Assembly (NCBI GenBank): GCA_002687185.1 | Contig: NYZO01000006.1 | Coordinates: forward strand, 1 to 39,660 | Source of the DNA: an archaeon | Lineage (GTDB): Archaea > Nanobdellota > Nanobdellia > SCGC-AAA011-G17 > GW2011-AR20 | Length of the DNA stretch: 39,660 nt | Direction of reading: 5' to 3' | Made by a program: the position numbers and the translations under genes | Part shown: positions 7,439 through 14,961 of the stretch, piece after piece | Layout of the letters: each line of letters opens with the position of its first letter | Numbering within the stretch: position 1 is the stretch's first letter | The notes under the pieces: model-generated | Database searches by the model: none | Seen by the model: only the letters and a program-made list of their open reading frames with translations | Told to the model about the DNA's origin: nothing

Positions 7439-9241
7439 ATGAAAAAAGGTGGATTCTATAGCGTATTCCTGATAGGAGTGTTGCTTCTAATACCAGTAGT
7501 TATAGCGGATTCAGAGAGTTGGTTAATAGCAGAAGCTAAAAGTGAAATTGCAACGCTTGAGCCGGAAACATTAGCCTTTGTATTACTTGCGTCAAATACA
7601 GACGAAGATGTAGACTTTTTCTTAGAGGCCATCGAAAATTTAGAAAGTGTTGAAGAGTGTTATCCTAGAGGTGGATGTACTGTGCGAGATACTGCAGCAG
7701 TAGTATATGCTAAGAAATTGTTAAGGCAAGATGTAGAAGATGCAGTAGAGTGGCTTGAACAAACTAAAGTTGTAGCGCACACGAAAGGACAATGGCTATT
7801 ACAAGTTGAAGCGGCTAAAGAAATACATTGTAAAATAACTAGCGGTGCTAAAACGTTCGAAGTTGATGTATTACAAGATAAAACAGTTAGGCAATGTGAT
7901 GGGTATTTTGTTGATCTGCAAACTTGTGCAGGGTTTGGACGAGGAATTGATGATCTGAGCGTGACTTGTGGAGAGGAAGATGAGTCAGATAAAGTTATTT
8001 TGTCGTTATTGAGACAAGATGGAACTAATTATTATCTTATTGATCAAGAAGAAGGAGATGATGTGACGTTTGAGCTTGAAGATACGTGTTTTCCATTAAT
8101 TAATGGAGCAAGCGATTGTGATATTGATAGCACAGCGCTTGCGTTGCTTGCGCTCCAAGATACGGAATTTGCAAGCTTTTCACACCCGTATTTAACTGTG
8201 AGTGCTATAACGCCAATGCACATGTTTGCGTTAGCTGCGATCGGTGATGATGATGCTAGTCAATCAAGGGCAGCTGAAATGATTGGGTCAGACGGGTCGT
8301 ATAAAGGAGACGGCTTACAGACCGCTTATGCATACTTAATATTGAAAAATTCAGCAGAGTTTTCTGAACAAGCAGAACTTGCGCAAACTTGGCTTATAGA
8401 ACAGTTAGGTGAGACTGGTATTAAAAGTCAATTAATAGATACAGCGGTTGGGTTGTATGCGCTTGAAGGCACGCCTATTGTGCGAGGTAGAACTGGTGGT
8501 GGCGGGCTAAACGGGTATTGTGGTGATGATATAACAGACCCTGGAGAAGATTGTGACGGGGATGATGATGTCACTTGTCCTGGGCAGTGTGGTGAGGCAG
8601 GCACTTTACTTGAATGTTCTTGTCTTGAGTCTACTAAGACTTGTTCTGTAGATGATGAGTGCATATTGAATGCTGATTGTTCAGGTACAAAAGTTTGTGA
8701 TCCGTTTAGTTGCTCGTGTAAAGAACAGGTTGTAGAAGCCGGTTGTAGTGCTAGTGACGAATGTCAAATAGATAGGGATTGTTCTCTTGATGAAGTGTGT
8801 GATCTTGAAAGCTGTTTTTGTGAGGCGGTGAGCACAGTTGCTAGTTGTGTGGTTGATGAAGAAGTTACTAGTGCATGTGACTGTGGGGGAGATACAGTGA
8901 CTGATGGATTTTGTTGTGAAGAAGACGGGTTCCTTGTGCCAGGATTCTCTAAATGTGGTGGTTCCGGAGGGCTTGGATGGCTATGGTGGATTGTTGCAAT
9001 AATTATTCTTGGTGGTGGAGGGTTTGGAGTGTGGAAAACTGGAATGTTTAAGAAAAAAGAAAAAACGGTTGCTAAACCGATGCCGATACCGCAACGTGCG
9101 CCGCAGCCTAAATTTCAACAGGCGTTCCAACCGCAAACAAACCCAGGGCAGCCAAGTGCTAGGGCGCCAGACACAGCGATTGAAGAACAATTAGATAAAA
9201 GTATTCAAAACGTTAAGAAAATGTTGTCGAAGAAGAAATAA
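7439..9241 (+). CDS. Secreted Cys-rich protein with alpha-toroid-like repeats and C-terminal membrane anchor
   Basis: About 600 residues. The N-terminus has a signal peptide (MKKGG, then a hydrophobic core ending at VVIAD). The first half shows alpha-helical repeats like those of prenyltransferase/squalene-cyclase toroids: ETLAFVLLAS, VRDTAAVVYAKKLL, DSTALALLAL, LQTAYAYLIL and DTAVGLYALEG. A Gly-rich linker then leads to a Cys-rich region (nt about 8515-8955) rich in CxxDxxC-type spacing that suggests several disulfides. A transmembrane segment at about 510-535 (WLWWIVAIIILGGGGFGVW) is followed by a basic, Pro/Gln-rich cytoplasmic tail. The topology puts the toroid and Cys-rich parts outside. 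Function is unknown; no terpenoid-cyclase active site is evident. The ATG was chosen over TTG 7427 from the TATA spacing. Confidence 0.85.
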   Translation: MKKGGFYSVFLIGVLLLIPVVIADSESWLIAEAKSEIATLEPETLAFVLLASNTDEDVDFFLEAIENLESVEECYPRGGCTVRDTAAVVYAKKLLRQDVEDAVEWLEQTKVVAHTKGQWLLQVEAAKEIHCKITSGAKTFEVDVLQDKTVRQCDGYFVDLQTCAGFGRGIDDLSVTCGEEDESDKVILSLLRQDGTNYYLIDQEEGDDVTFELEDTCFPLINGASDCDIDSTALALLALQDTEFASFSHPYLTVSAITPMHMFALAAIGDDDASQSRAAEMIGSDGSYKGDGLQTAYAYLILKNSAEFSEQAELAQTWLIEQLGETGIKSQLIDTAVGLYALEGTPIVRGRTGGGGLNGYCGDDITDPGEDCDGDDDVTCPGQCGEAGTLLECSCLESTKTCSVDDECILNADCSGTKVCDPFSCSCKEQVVEAGCSASDECQIDRDCSLDEVCDLESCFCEAVSTVASCVVDEEVTSACDCGGDTVTDGFCCEEDGFLVPGFSKCGGSGGLGWLWWIVAIIILGGGGFGVWKTGMFKKKEKTVAKPMPIPQRAPQPKFQQAFQPQTNPGQPSARAPDTAIEEQLDKSIQNVKKMLSKKK

Positions 9242-9340
9242 GCTTTTAACCTTGAACTCGGAAGTTTCGCTTAGTTTTATGAACATATTTTGAACTTTAA
9301 GCATAAACGGTTATAACCTTTATTTATCTTTATTTTAGAG

Positions 9341-9460
9341 ATGATGATCGTTTTTCAATCCGCGTCAGTTAAAGCGAGTGAGTTATCTACTTTAATTTTT
9401 GGAATTGTTTTAGGGTTAGTTTTTTTAGTGATTTTGTTTGAGAAGAATACTCTTGGTTAG
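9341..9460 (+). CDS. 39-aa single-span membrane protein
   Basis: ATG at 9341 opens a 39-codon frame ending in TAG at 9460. It encodes a polar N-terminus, one strong hydrophobic helix (STLIFGIVLGLVFLVILF) and a short polar tail EKNTLG. TATA-like sequence (ggttataaccttt, 9309-9321) lies about 26 nt upstream, consistent with a leaderless mRNA. It fills the gap between two larger genes on the same strand. No family is recognised. It is too short for statistical certainty, so it is a candidate small protein. The rest of 9242-9474 shows no other feature. Confidence 0.5.
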   Translation: MMIVFQSASVKASELSTLIFGIVLGLVFLVILFEKNTLG

Positions 9461-9474
9461 TATTGTTATATTCT

Positions 9475-10191
9475 ATGAACAATATCTTTAAATGGAGGGC
9501 TGAAATTTGGTTAGTAATGCTAAGGAAAAATAATTTACTTGTCGAAAAATTCGGTCCTTTTTGGGGGCGGATTCAACGGGGATTTGAAAGGGTTAAGGAT
9601 AATAGTGATATTGGTCAGAAGAGCCCATATTGTAGGCATGATTTGGATTTGAAAGTGAATTATAGTCTTGATAATGTTGATTATGAAGAGTATCTTAAGA
9701 CTATCCAGGGTGCTATAGAAGATTCTCATCAAGAGACTGTTAAAACTAGAGAAACTTATACCAAGGCGATTGCTGAGACTGCACAAGAAACTATAGATAC
9801 TATTAAACCTATATTGACTGGGTTATTTTGTAGTTTGCCTACTAAACCATACATAACTGATATTATGTTAACTCAAGATCAAGCAGTAGAGTGGGGGTAT
9901 ACTTCTGACCAAGCAAAAGATATTCTTGTAAAACCTAATGGAAGATCATCAATTATGGAGAGAAATGGTATAGAGGGAATGATTATAGAAGATGAGGCTG
10001 TATCTTATAGGGTTGTGCTTGGGAGAGAAGGGTTATTTAGGTTTGGATATCATGGAACCTCTAATTTTGAAAATAATGGCTCAAATTTGAGATACGATTT
10101 TAAGACTAAAGAAGAGCATGCAGTAGATTATGTTAAATATTCAGATACGGCGTTGTTACAATTATTTAGGTTAGGGAAATCGGTGGATTGA
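9475..10191 (+). CDS. Unknown soluble protein with central helical/coiled-coil segment
   Basis: No family recognised. From about residue 70 to 110 it has a charged helical stretch (HQETVKTRETYTKAIAETAQ) that could form a coiled coil. The C-terminal 100 residues look globular, with GIEGMIIEDEAVSYRVVLG. Start choice is uncertain: ATG 9475 is the first ATG, while a TATA-like ctttaaatg at 9487-9495 sits about 26 nt before an in-frame ATG at 9517, which would suit a leaderless start. A TTG at 9463 is also in frame. It lies in a same-strand series with the small membrane protein and two coiled-coil genes. Gene likely, function unknown. Confidence 0.65.
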   Translation: MNNIFKWRAEIWLVMLRKNNLLVEKFGPFWGRIQRGFERVKDNSDIGQKSPYCRHDLDLKVNYSLDNVDYEEYLKTIQGAIEDSHQETVKTRETYTKAIAETAQETIDTIKPILTGLFCSLPTKPYITDIMLTQDQAVEWGYTSDQAKDILVKPNGRSSIMERNGIEGMIIEDEAVSYRVVLGREGLFRFGYHGTSNFENNGSNLRYDFKTKEEHAVDYVKYSDTALLQLFRLGKSVD

Positions 10192-10244
10192 AACCAAACG
10201 TTTATATAATCGTCTGAGTTTAATAGTCGTTAAAGAGGTATATT

Positions 10245-10592
10245 ATGCAAGCAATGCAAGATTCAGATTTTAGACTGAGAGTTTTAGAAGAGAGGTATAG
10301 TAAAGTTCGTAGTAGACTAATACTAATTAACCAAAATATGCTTGAAGAGTTTAAATTGTTTAATGGGGCTGTTGAAAAATTATCTCAAGAGATGGATATT
10401 ATGCGTAAAGATATGGAAGAGATTAAAACGGTTACGCGGACGCTCCTTAAAACATCACAGCAGTTTGCGCAAAAAAAAGATTTCTTAGCAGTGGAAAAGT
10501 ATATTAACCTGTGGAACCCTTTGCATTTTGTGACAGAAAAGGAAGTTAAGGAACTAGTTAAAGCGGAGGTTGCAAAAAATCGAAAAACCTAA
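10245..10592 (+). CDS. Coiled-coil protein, 115 aa
   Basis: Almost entirely helical and charged, with a heptad-like pattern over about residues 8-70 (LRVLEERYSKVRSRLILI, VEKLSQEMDIMRKDMEEI). The C-terminal motif is KYINLWNPLHFVTEKEVKEL. A TATA box (tttatataat, 10201-10210) and a Shine-Dalgarno gaggt at 10235-10239 precede ATG 10245. Its 3' end overlaps the next gene, suggesting translational coupling and a shared complex. Short coiled-coil accessory proteins are common around archaeal pilus or archaellum machines, but no pilin, ATPase or platform protein is visible here, so that link is only a possibility. Confidence 0.75.
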   Translation: MQAMQDSDFRLRVLEERYSKVRSRLILINQNMLEEFKLFNGAVEKLSQEMDIMRKDMEEIKTVTRTLLKTSQQFAQKKDFLAVEKYINLWNPLHFVTEKEVKELVKAEVAKNRKT

Positions 10593-11445
10593 GAAAGAAA
10601 CTGATGCAGTGTCAGAAGCAATTAAACAACAAAATAGTGGTAAATTAGATAAGGATGTTGCTAAATTTCTTGGAGGAGAAGGTATGTCAAATACTGCTGT
10701 TGATTCAGGTATAGCACAAGCTAACCTGTCAAATAAAGGTGCGAAAGACCCGCTTGATATGGGGTCGGTGTTTGATGAAAAAAATGAGGCAGTAGGGCAA
10801 CAAGCAGCTAATCCGATGGAGTTTGAAGGGGCGCCTACATTTAAAGGGATGCCGGATGGAGTGGAGCCGGTTCCTGGTGTGCCAGGTAATTTAGATATGC
10901 AAGCGCCAGGGGTGCCTGAAGCGCCTAGTCCACAAGCTGATGCTCCAGTGCAAAAAGGGCCGGAAGCAGTCAATGTTACTACAGAGCCTAGTATGGCTGC
11001 GCCTGATCAGAATGAAGTGCCTGTAATGACACAAGGACGGAGTGGACAAAGCGTTGAGCCAATGTTGCAATCAACTCAACCCGTGCAAGAACCAGCAGTA
11101 AGTACAATCGGTTCTCAAGAAACAATACATCAAATTGCAGAAAAAGTAGTGTATGAGAAATGGGACGAGCTTATGGGAGATGTTGGAGACTTTTCACTTT
11201 GGAAACAAAGCATTGAACGAGAAATTAAATCAGTTAAACAAGAAGTGTTACGCGTTAATGCACGAGTAGAAGGTGTACAAGCAAGTGTTATGGGCAAAGT
11301 TAAAGAATACGGGGATAGTGTATCGTCACTTGGAACTGAGATGAAAGTGCTTGAAAACGTGCTGCAGAAAATAATTGAGCCGCTAACAAATAATATTAAA
11401 ACGTTGTCGAAAATAACTGAGAAATTAGATCGATCAGTGAAGTAG
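10570..11445 (+). CDS. Pro/Ala-rich linker plus C-terminal coiled-coil protein
   Basis: Three parts: a charged N-terminal stretch; a long low-complexity linker rich in Pro, Gly, Ala and Gln (about residues 75-170); and a C-terminal coiled coil (about 190-291) with EREIKSVKQEVLRVNARVEG and a final helix. Start is ambiguous. TTG 10570 overlaps the upstream gene by 23 nt but has GGAGG immediately adjacent. ATG 10684 has GGAGGAG at a better distance and would remove 38 residues. Pairing with the upstream coiled-coil gene suggests they interact. It runs towards the PRC-barrel/4-TM operon, with convergent ends 37 nt apart. No family is recognised. Confidence 0.75.
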   Translation: MQKIEKPKKETDAVSEAIKQQNSGKLDKDVAKFLGGEGMSNTAVDSGIAQANLSNKGAKDPLDMGSVFDEKNEAVGQQAANPMEFEGAPTFKGMPDGVEPVPGVPGNLDMQAPGVPEAPSPQADAPVQKGPEAVNVTTEPSMAAPDQNEVPVMTQGRSGQSVEPMLQSTQPVQEPAVSTIGSQETIHQIAEKVVYEKWDELMGDVGDFSLWKQSIEREIKSVKQEVLRVNARVEGVQASVMGKVKEYGDSVSSLGTEMKVLENVLQKIIEPLTNNIKTLSKITEKLDRSVK

Positions 11446-11482
11446 TGTTTGTTTTCTAAAATAAATCTATTATAAAATTATG

Positions 11483-11992
11483 TTATCCTTCTTTAGATAA
11501 GTTTTGTACAGCAAATAGTGAAATGAAAAGAAGTACTAATGCGCCCAAAACTTTAGCGCTGAAAATCGTTTTGAGAAAGTCTGATTTGGCTTGGTCTTCT
11601 GGAGTGTCAGATTCTATCTCGCCAATAGGGCCGAACACTTTACCGATCGTAATTAATAGAGCTATGATAATGAAAGTTAAAATGATCCACATAATAGCAG
11701 GGTCGTTTGGGACGTTCTCCATTTTAGCGCCCATGAACATGAAAACGGCGAATATTAAAAATATTAAAATGAATAAGATAACGAACCAAGGGACTAACTC
11801 TTTGACGAACGTAACCGCTTTGCCTGAGAATAAAAATACTAATGAGATGCTTAAAGCAACAATCCATTTTAAACCGGTGCTCTCGCCCATTAATTTGAAC
11901 TTAGATAAGACTGCGTAAATTATGCCGAAAATTAATAGAAACGTAAATATCGGTAGGAAAAATTGCAGAACAGATAAGTCGAGTTGAGCCAT
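11483..11992 (-). CDS. 4-TM membrane protein, paralogue 3 of 3
   Basis: Last gene of a four-gene operon, 2 nt after its upstream neighbour. About 169 residues with four main hydrophobic spans: FFLPIFTFLLIFGIIYAVL, then spans around 60-85, 105-125 and 145-163. The N-terminal pattern, a short amphipathic segment followed by LPIxxFxLxFxIxYAVLxKxKxxG, is shared with the two preceding genes, so all three are tandem paralogues. The polar loop between spans 3 and 4 (IGEIESDTPEDQAKSDFLKT) is longer here. No catalytic motif is seen. They may be pore, scaffold or assembly subunits of one membrane complex (inference). Confidence 0.8.
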   Translation of the reverse strand: MAQLDLSVLQFFLPIFTFLLIFGIIYAVLSKFKLMGESTGLKWIVALSISLVFLFSGKAVTFVKELVPWFVILFILIFLIFAVFMFMGAKMENVPNDPAIMWIILTFIIIALLITIGKVFGPIGEIESDTPEDQAKSDFLKTIFSAKVLGALVLLFISLFAVQNLSKEG

Positions 11993-11994
11993 TT

Positions 11995-12525
11995 TTAATC
12001 TGGTTTATTAACTTGAAGTTTCTCGTCTATATTATCACCAAAGCCTATGATCCCTGCGAATACAGCGATTATTACTCCGATCCCAACTAACCACCAACCA
12101 TAATCTTGTAATAAATAATGTAGGGTTGAATTTTGAAGTGATTCGGAGTTAACAATGAATAATCCTACTAAAGTCAAAATAAATAATAGAGTAAAGACTA
12201 CGCCCTTACCAGCCATATCATCTACTTTGAAACCGATTAGACCCATTAAAATTAATAATGTTACCATCAAAATCATAATGAATGCAAATCTTGGAAGATA
12301 TACATTGATGCGATCTACTACGCCGTATTCAGGTAAAAGAGTAATTAATGAGACTACGAGAGCAACAACTACATTTACAGACTTTGCCCCTTTGTCTTTT
12401 CCAAATATTTTTATCTTTTGAAGAATAGCGTACATAATGGCGAATACTAATAATATCGGAAGCAATACATCATAAATGCCAATATCCTGTAATGTATAGA
12501 CTATGTCGTATAAATCACGTGCCAT
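11995..12525 (-). CDS. 4-TM membrane protein, paralogue 2 of 3
   Basis: 176 residues. It begins with a polar amphipathic stretch (LYDIVYTLQDIGIYDVL) followed by LLPILLVFAIMYAILQKIKI, closely matching the N-termini of the genes on both sides. Four main hydrophobic spans and a short charged C-terminus (GDNIDEKLQVNKPD) follow. Two-nucleotide gaps on both sides indicate co-transcription. No domain of known function is recognised. Copies diverge most in their loops and C-termini, as expected if each has its own position in a hetero-oligomer. Confidence 0.8.
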   Translation of the reverse strand: MARDLYDIVYTLQDIGIYDVLLPILLVFAIMYAILQKIKIFGKDKGAKSVNVVVALVVSLITLLPEYGVVDRINVYLPRFAFIMILMVTLLILMGLIGFKVDDMAGKGVVFTLLFILTLVGLFIVNSESLQNSTLHYLLQDYGWWLVGIGVIIAVFAGIIGFGDNIDEKLQVNKPD

Positions 12526-12527
12526 TA

Positions 12528-13109
12528 TTAACCGTCATCTCCTTTCTTATCATCATCTTTTTTCTTTCCACCAAAACCACCAGTAATAAATACCATCGCT
12601 AAAACAACAACTACTAATAAAACTATCGTTGTGACAACAGGGCTTGTAGAATTGTTAATGATATAATCCCAACTGATCTCTAACCAAGTCTCATCACCTG
12701 ATTTTAAGGCGTTTAAGAAGATAATAGCTACGCCGATTAACATGATAATTACAAATATCCAGTAGATTGGCTTGTGTTTTTTGTGTAAATCTAATTCGCC
12801 GGTGGTCATGAAAATGCCGATTAAGATCAGAAATGATAATGATAATACTAATAATAAAACAACGTTCGGTAAGATAGAACTAATCGCATTGACAACACTG
12901 TTCGTTGAAATTACAAAGAAAGCAATAACAAACGAAACCATAGCGTTCAAATTCTTTTTAGGTAATTTATCCTCGCCTTCAGTACCCAAAACACGAGTCT
13001 TTTCTAGAACAGCGAACAAAATAGCAAAAACAAACAAAAAAGGTAAGATAATATCGAATAATCCGAAGTCTTTGAGGAATTCAACAGCGCCAGCTAAGGC
13101 AGATGCCAT
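12528..13109 (-). CDS. 4-TM membrane protein, paralogue 1 of 3
   Basis: 193 residues, the longest of the three paralogues. The N-terminus has FLKDFGLFDIILPFLFVFAI and AVLEKTRVLG, matching the other two. Four main hydrophobic spans are followed by a Gly-rich turn and a highly charged Lys/Asp tail (GGKKKDDDKKGDDG) that is probably cytoplasmic. A Shine-Dalgarno-like gaggtg lies just upstream on the coding strand. It follows the PRC-barrel gene by 40 nt. Function unknown. Confidence 0.8.
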   Translation of the reverse strand: MASALAGAVEFLKDFGLFDIILPFLFVFAILFAVLEKTRVLGTEGEDKLPKKNLNAMVSFVIAFFVISTNSVVNAISSILPNVVLLLVLSLSFLILIGIFMTTGELDLHKKHKPIYWIFVIIMLIGVAIIFLNALKSGDETWLEISWDYIINNSTSPVVTTIVLLVVVVLAMVFITGGFGGKKKDDDKKGDDG

Positions 13110-13149
13110 TTTTAATCTTCACCTCTTTTTTCTTTCACTCTTGTAACCT

Positions 13150-13440
13150 TTATTCAACGATTTCTTCTTCTTCAGGCTTGTCACCCTCATACGACGGGAC
13201 AGCAGTTTTACTAATAATAGATATATCGCCAATCGCGCGCACTAATTGATGCGGGACAATGACGCCCTTAGCGCCGCCTAAAACACGTTTTAATGAAGAG
13301 TTCTTAGTCGCTTTAATACGCCAGCCGGAAATCTTGTTGGCTGTTAGAATCGGTTCTTCAATGTCGCCGAAATACTCGCCGTCGTCAGTGTATGCGGGCA
13401 TCTCGAAAGTTTCTCGAATTCGTTTGGTTTTTAATGCCAT
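13150..13440 (-). CDS. PRC-barrel domain protein
   Basis: 96 residues. The core at about 28-78 fits the archaeal PRC-barrel fold: ILTANKISGWRI, a short loop, GVIVPHQLVRAIGDISII. It ends in an acidic tail (DKPEEEEIVE). PRC-barrel domains mediate protein-protein contacts; in archaea, stand-alone forms include division proteins that bind SepF (CdpB family knowledge). Here it is first in an operon with three paralogous membrane proteins, so it may be their cytoplasmic adaptor (inference). No ftsZ or sepF is in the window. Confidence 0.82.
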   Translation of the reverse strand: MALKTKRIRETFEMPAYTDDGEYFGDIEEPILTANKISGWRIKATKNSSLKRVLGGAKGVIVPHQLVRAIGDISIISKTAVPSYEGDKPEEEEIVE

Positions 13441-13450
13441 AATTTAATCG

Positions 13451-13490
13451 CCTCCTACACTTATTTCGTCATTCGTTTCCTTATTTAAAT
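13451..13490 (-). promoter_or_regulatory. Promoter and ribosome binding site of the PRC-barrel/4-TM operon
   Basis: On the coding strand a TATA box atttaaat (13483-13490) is followed by aggagg (13451-13456), about 10 nt from the ATG at 13440. The start site would fall near 13460, giving a short leader with a strong SD, unlike the mostly leaderless genes around it. Confidence 0.55.
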
Positions 13491-13586
13491 ACTTTGCGGC
13501 TTCATTATTTAGCTTTGAGTGTGGAGGATTGAGTATTCTTTGAGTTTTTCCAAAGGTTTTTAAGGTCAATTGAATGTAATAGGATT

Positions 13587-14258
13587 ATGATTACGTTTAA
13601 GAATATAACTATTATTGGAACATCTCACATCTCACCTAAAAGTGTTGCGTTAGTTAAGAAAACAATACTAGACGAAAAACCAGAGTTTGTAGGGATTGAA
13701 CTTGATTTTAGACGGTTTACACATCTGAACTCAAACGCGAAAAAAAGAAAATTATCGATCAAAGATATAAAAACGCTAGGGATGACCGGGTTTTTTCTAA
13801 ACTTAGTCGGTGGGTGGCTTGAGAAGAAATTAGGTGAGTTAACAGGAAGCGCGCCAGGAAGTGAGATGATAATGGCTGCAAAAGCTGCCAAACAAATAGA
13901 CGCGAAAATACTTTTACTAGACCGAGACATAACAGTTACGCTAAAACGACTATCAAAAAAAATAACCTTCAAAGAAAAAATGACCTTTGTGTGGGATATA
14001 ATAAGCGCGCCATTTAAAAAACGGAAAATAAAATTTGATCTGAAATCAGTGCCAAGCGAAGAATTAATAATAACTTTACTTAAAGAAGTTAAACAAAAAT
14101 ATCCTAATGTACATAAAGTGTTACTCGCAGAACGAGACCTCTATATGGCAAAAGGTTTAAATACATATATAGGTAAACCTGAAAAAGTAATAGTCGTGGT
14201 CGGGGCTGGACATGAAAAAGGGGTTTATACGCATCTTCAAAGAATGGCGAGAGATTGA
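13587..14258 (+). CDS. TraB/PrgY family protein
   Basis: TraB-domain protein related to the pheromone-shutdown proteins and to the GumN/Tiki metalloprotease clan. Motifs visible: GTSHISPKSV at residues 11-20 (first GxxH), GIELDFRRF (the E/D-x-R element), LLDRDI, and the C-terminal GAGHEKGV (second GxxH). These conserved His and Glu residues are the putative metal site. Length of 223 residues covers just the TraB core; the C-terminal membrane region of many archaeal homologues is missing. The next gene, a membrane protein, overlaps its 3' end by 47 nt, so the pair may functionally replace a longer fused protein (inference). TATA-like tttttaagg lies about 28 nt upstream. Confidence 0.85.
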   Translation: MITFKNITIIGTSHISPKSVALVKKTILDEKPEFVGIELDFRRFTHLNSNAKKRKLSIKDIKTLGMTGFFLNLVGGWLEKKLGELTGSAPGSEMIMAAKAAKQIDAKILLLDRDITVTLKRLSKKITFKEKMTFVWDIISAPFKKRKIKFDLKSVPSEELIITLLKEVKQKYPNVHKVLLAERDLYMAKGLNTYIGKPEKVIVVVGAGHEKGVYTHLQRMARD

Positions 14259-14925
14259 AACGTTTGTTTTGGTTTGGATAATACTGAGCATAATATTCTC
14301 GTTCACATTTAGAAATGATTGGAGCGTTGTTTTAATCACAGGGTTTGTTTTAGGGATTAACGTAATTTCAACTAAACTTGCAGCCAGAAAATATGGGTGT
14401 GATGCGAATCTTAATCTTTGGGCAATCAGACGATACGGGCTTAGGAAAAGTCATGTACTATCAAAAAAACAAGCTGTGCCAACCGGAGTGATTTTTCCAC
14501 TTTTATTCGCATTAGTATCTAGAGGGGCGTTAGTATTTTCGCTAGTGTCAACGTTTAATTTTGGAGATACAACACGTACAGGGAGACTTAGGCCGCATTT
14601 TACTGAGCGTGAATATGCGTTCTCACTTTTCCTAGGACTATTGCCGCTCTTTGTATTGTTACCGATCTTTGCTGCAGTAGGTGCTAAAACTGCGTTGTTC
14701 ATAACAGGAGTTTATACGCTAGGGCAACTGATGCCGCTACCTGGGGCTACCGGGATGTTTATAGTGTTTAGCTCAAGAACATTGTATGTGTTTATGTTAA
14801 CATTGTTCTTCTCAATACTTGCGCTATTAAGTGTGCTTAACATAATAGTCATATTGTTGCTTGCAATAACGTTCGCAGTCTTAGTTACGATATTTTATTA
14901 CTATAATTTTGTTAGTTCTGGTTGA
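14212..14925 (+). CDS. Site-2-protease-like (M50) membrane protein with lost active site
   Basis: 237-residue protein with about six hydrophobic spans. The segment at residues 50-70 aligns with the M50 HExxH helix: where active relatives read HELAHKLAARKYG, this has NVISTKLAARKYG, so both zinc His and the Glu are replaced (N50, V51, T54). The second signature, typically NLLPIPxLDG, reads QLMPLPGATG, losing the third zinc ligand Asp. It therefore looks like a catalytically dead relative of archaeal S2P-type proteases. It starts inside the TraB gene (47-nt overlap) and is probably co-expressed. Pseudoproteases of this sort can act as chaperones or regulators (family knowledge); the role here is unknown. 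Confidence 0.7.
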   Translation: MKKGFIRIFKEWREIETFVLVWIILSIIFSFTFRNDWSVVLITGFVLGINVISTKLAARKYGCDANLNLWAIRRYGLRKSHVLSKKQAVPTGVIFPLLFALVSRGALVFSLVSTFNFGDTTRTGRLRPHFTEREYAFSLFLGLLPLFVLLPIFAAVGAKTALFITGVYTLGQLMPLPGATGMFIVFSSRTLYVFMLTLFFSILALLSVLNIIVILLLAITFAVLVTIFYYYNFVSSG

Positions 14926-14961
14926 GTAAATAGATTGGAAATCATCATGAAAGAAACGAGT

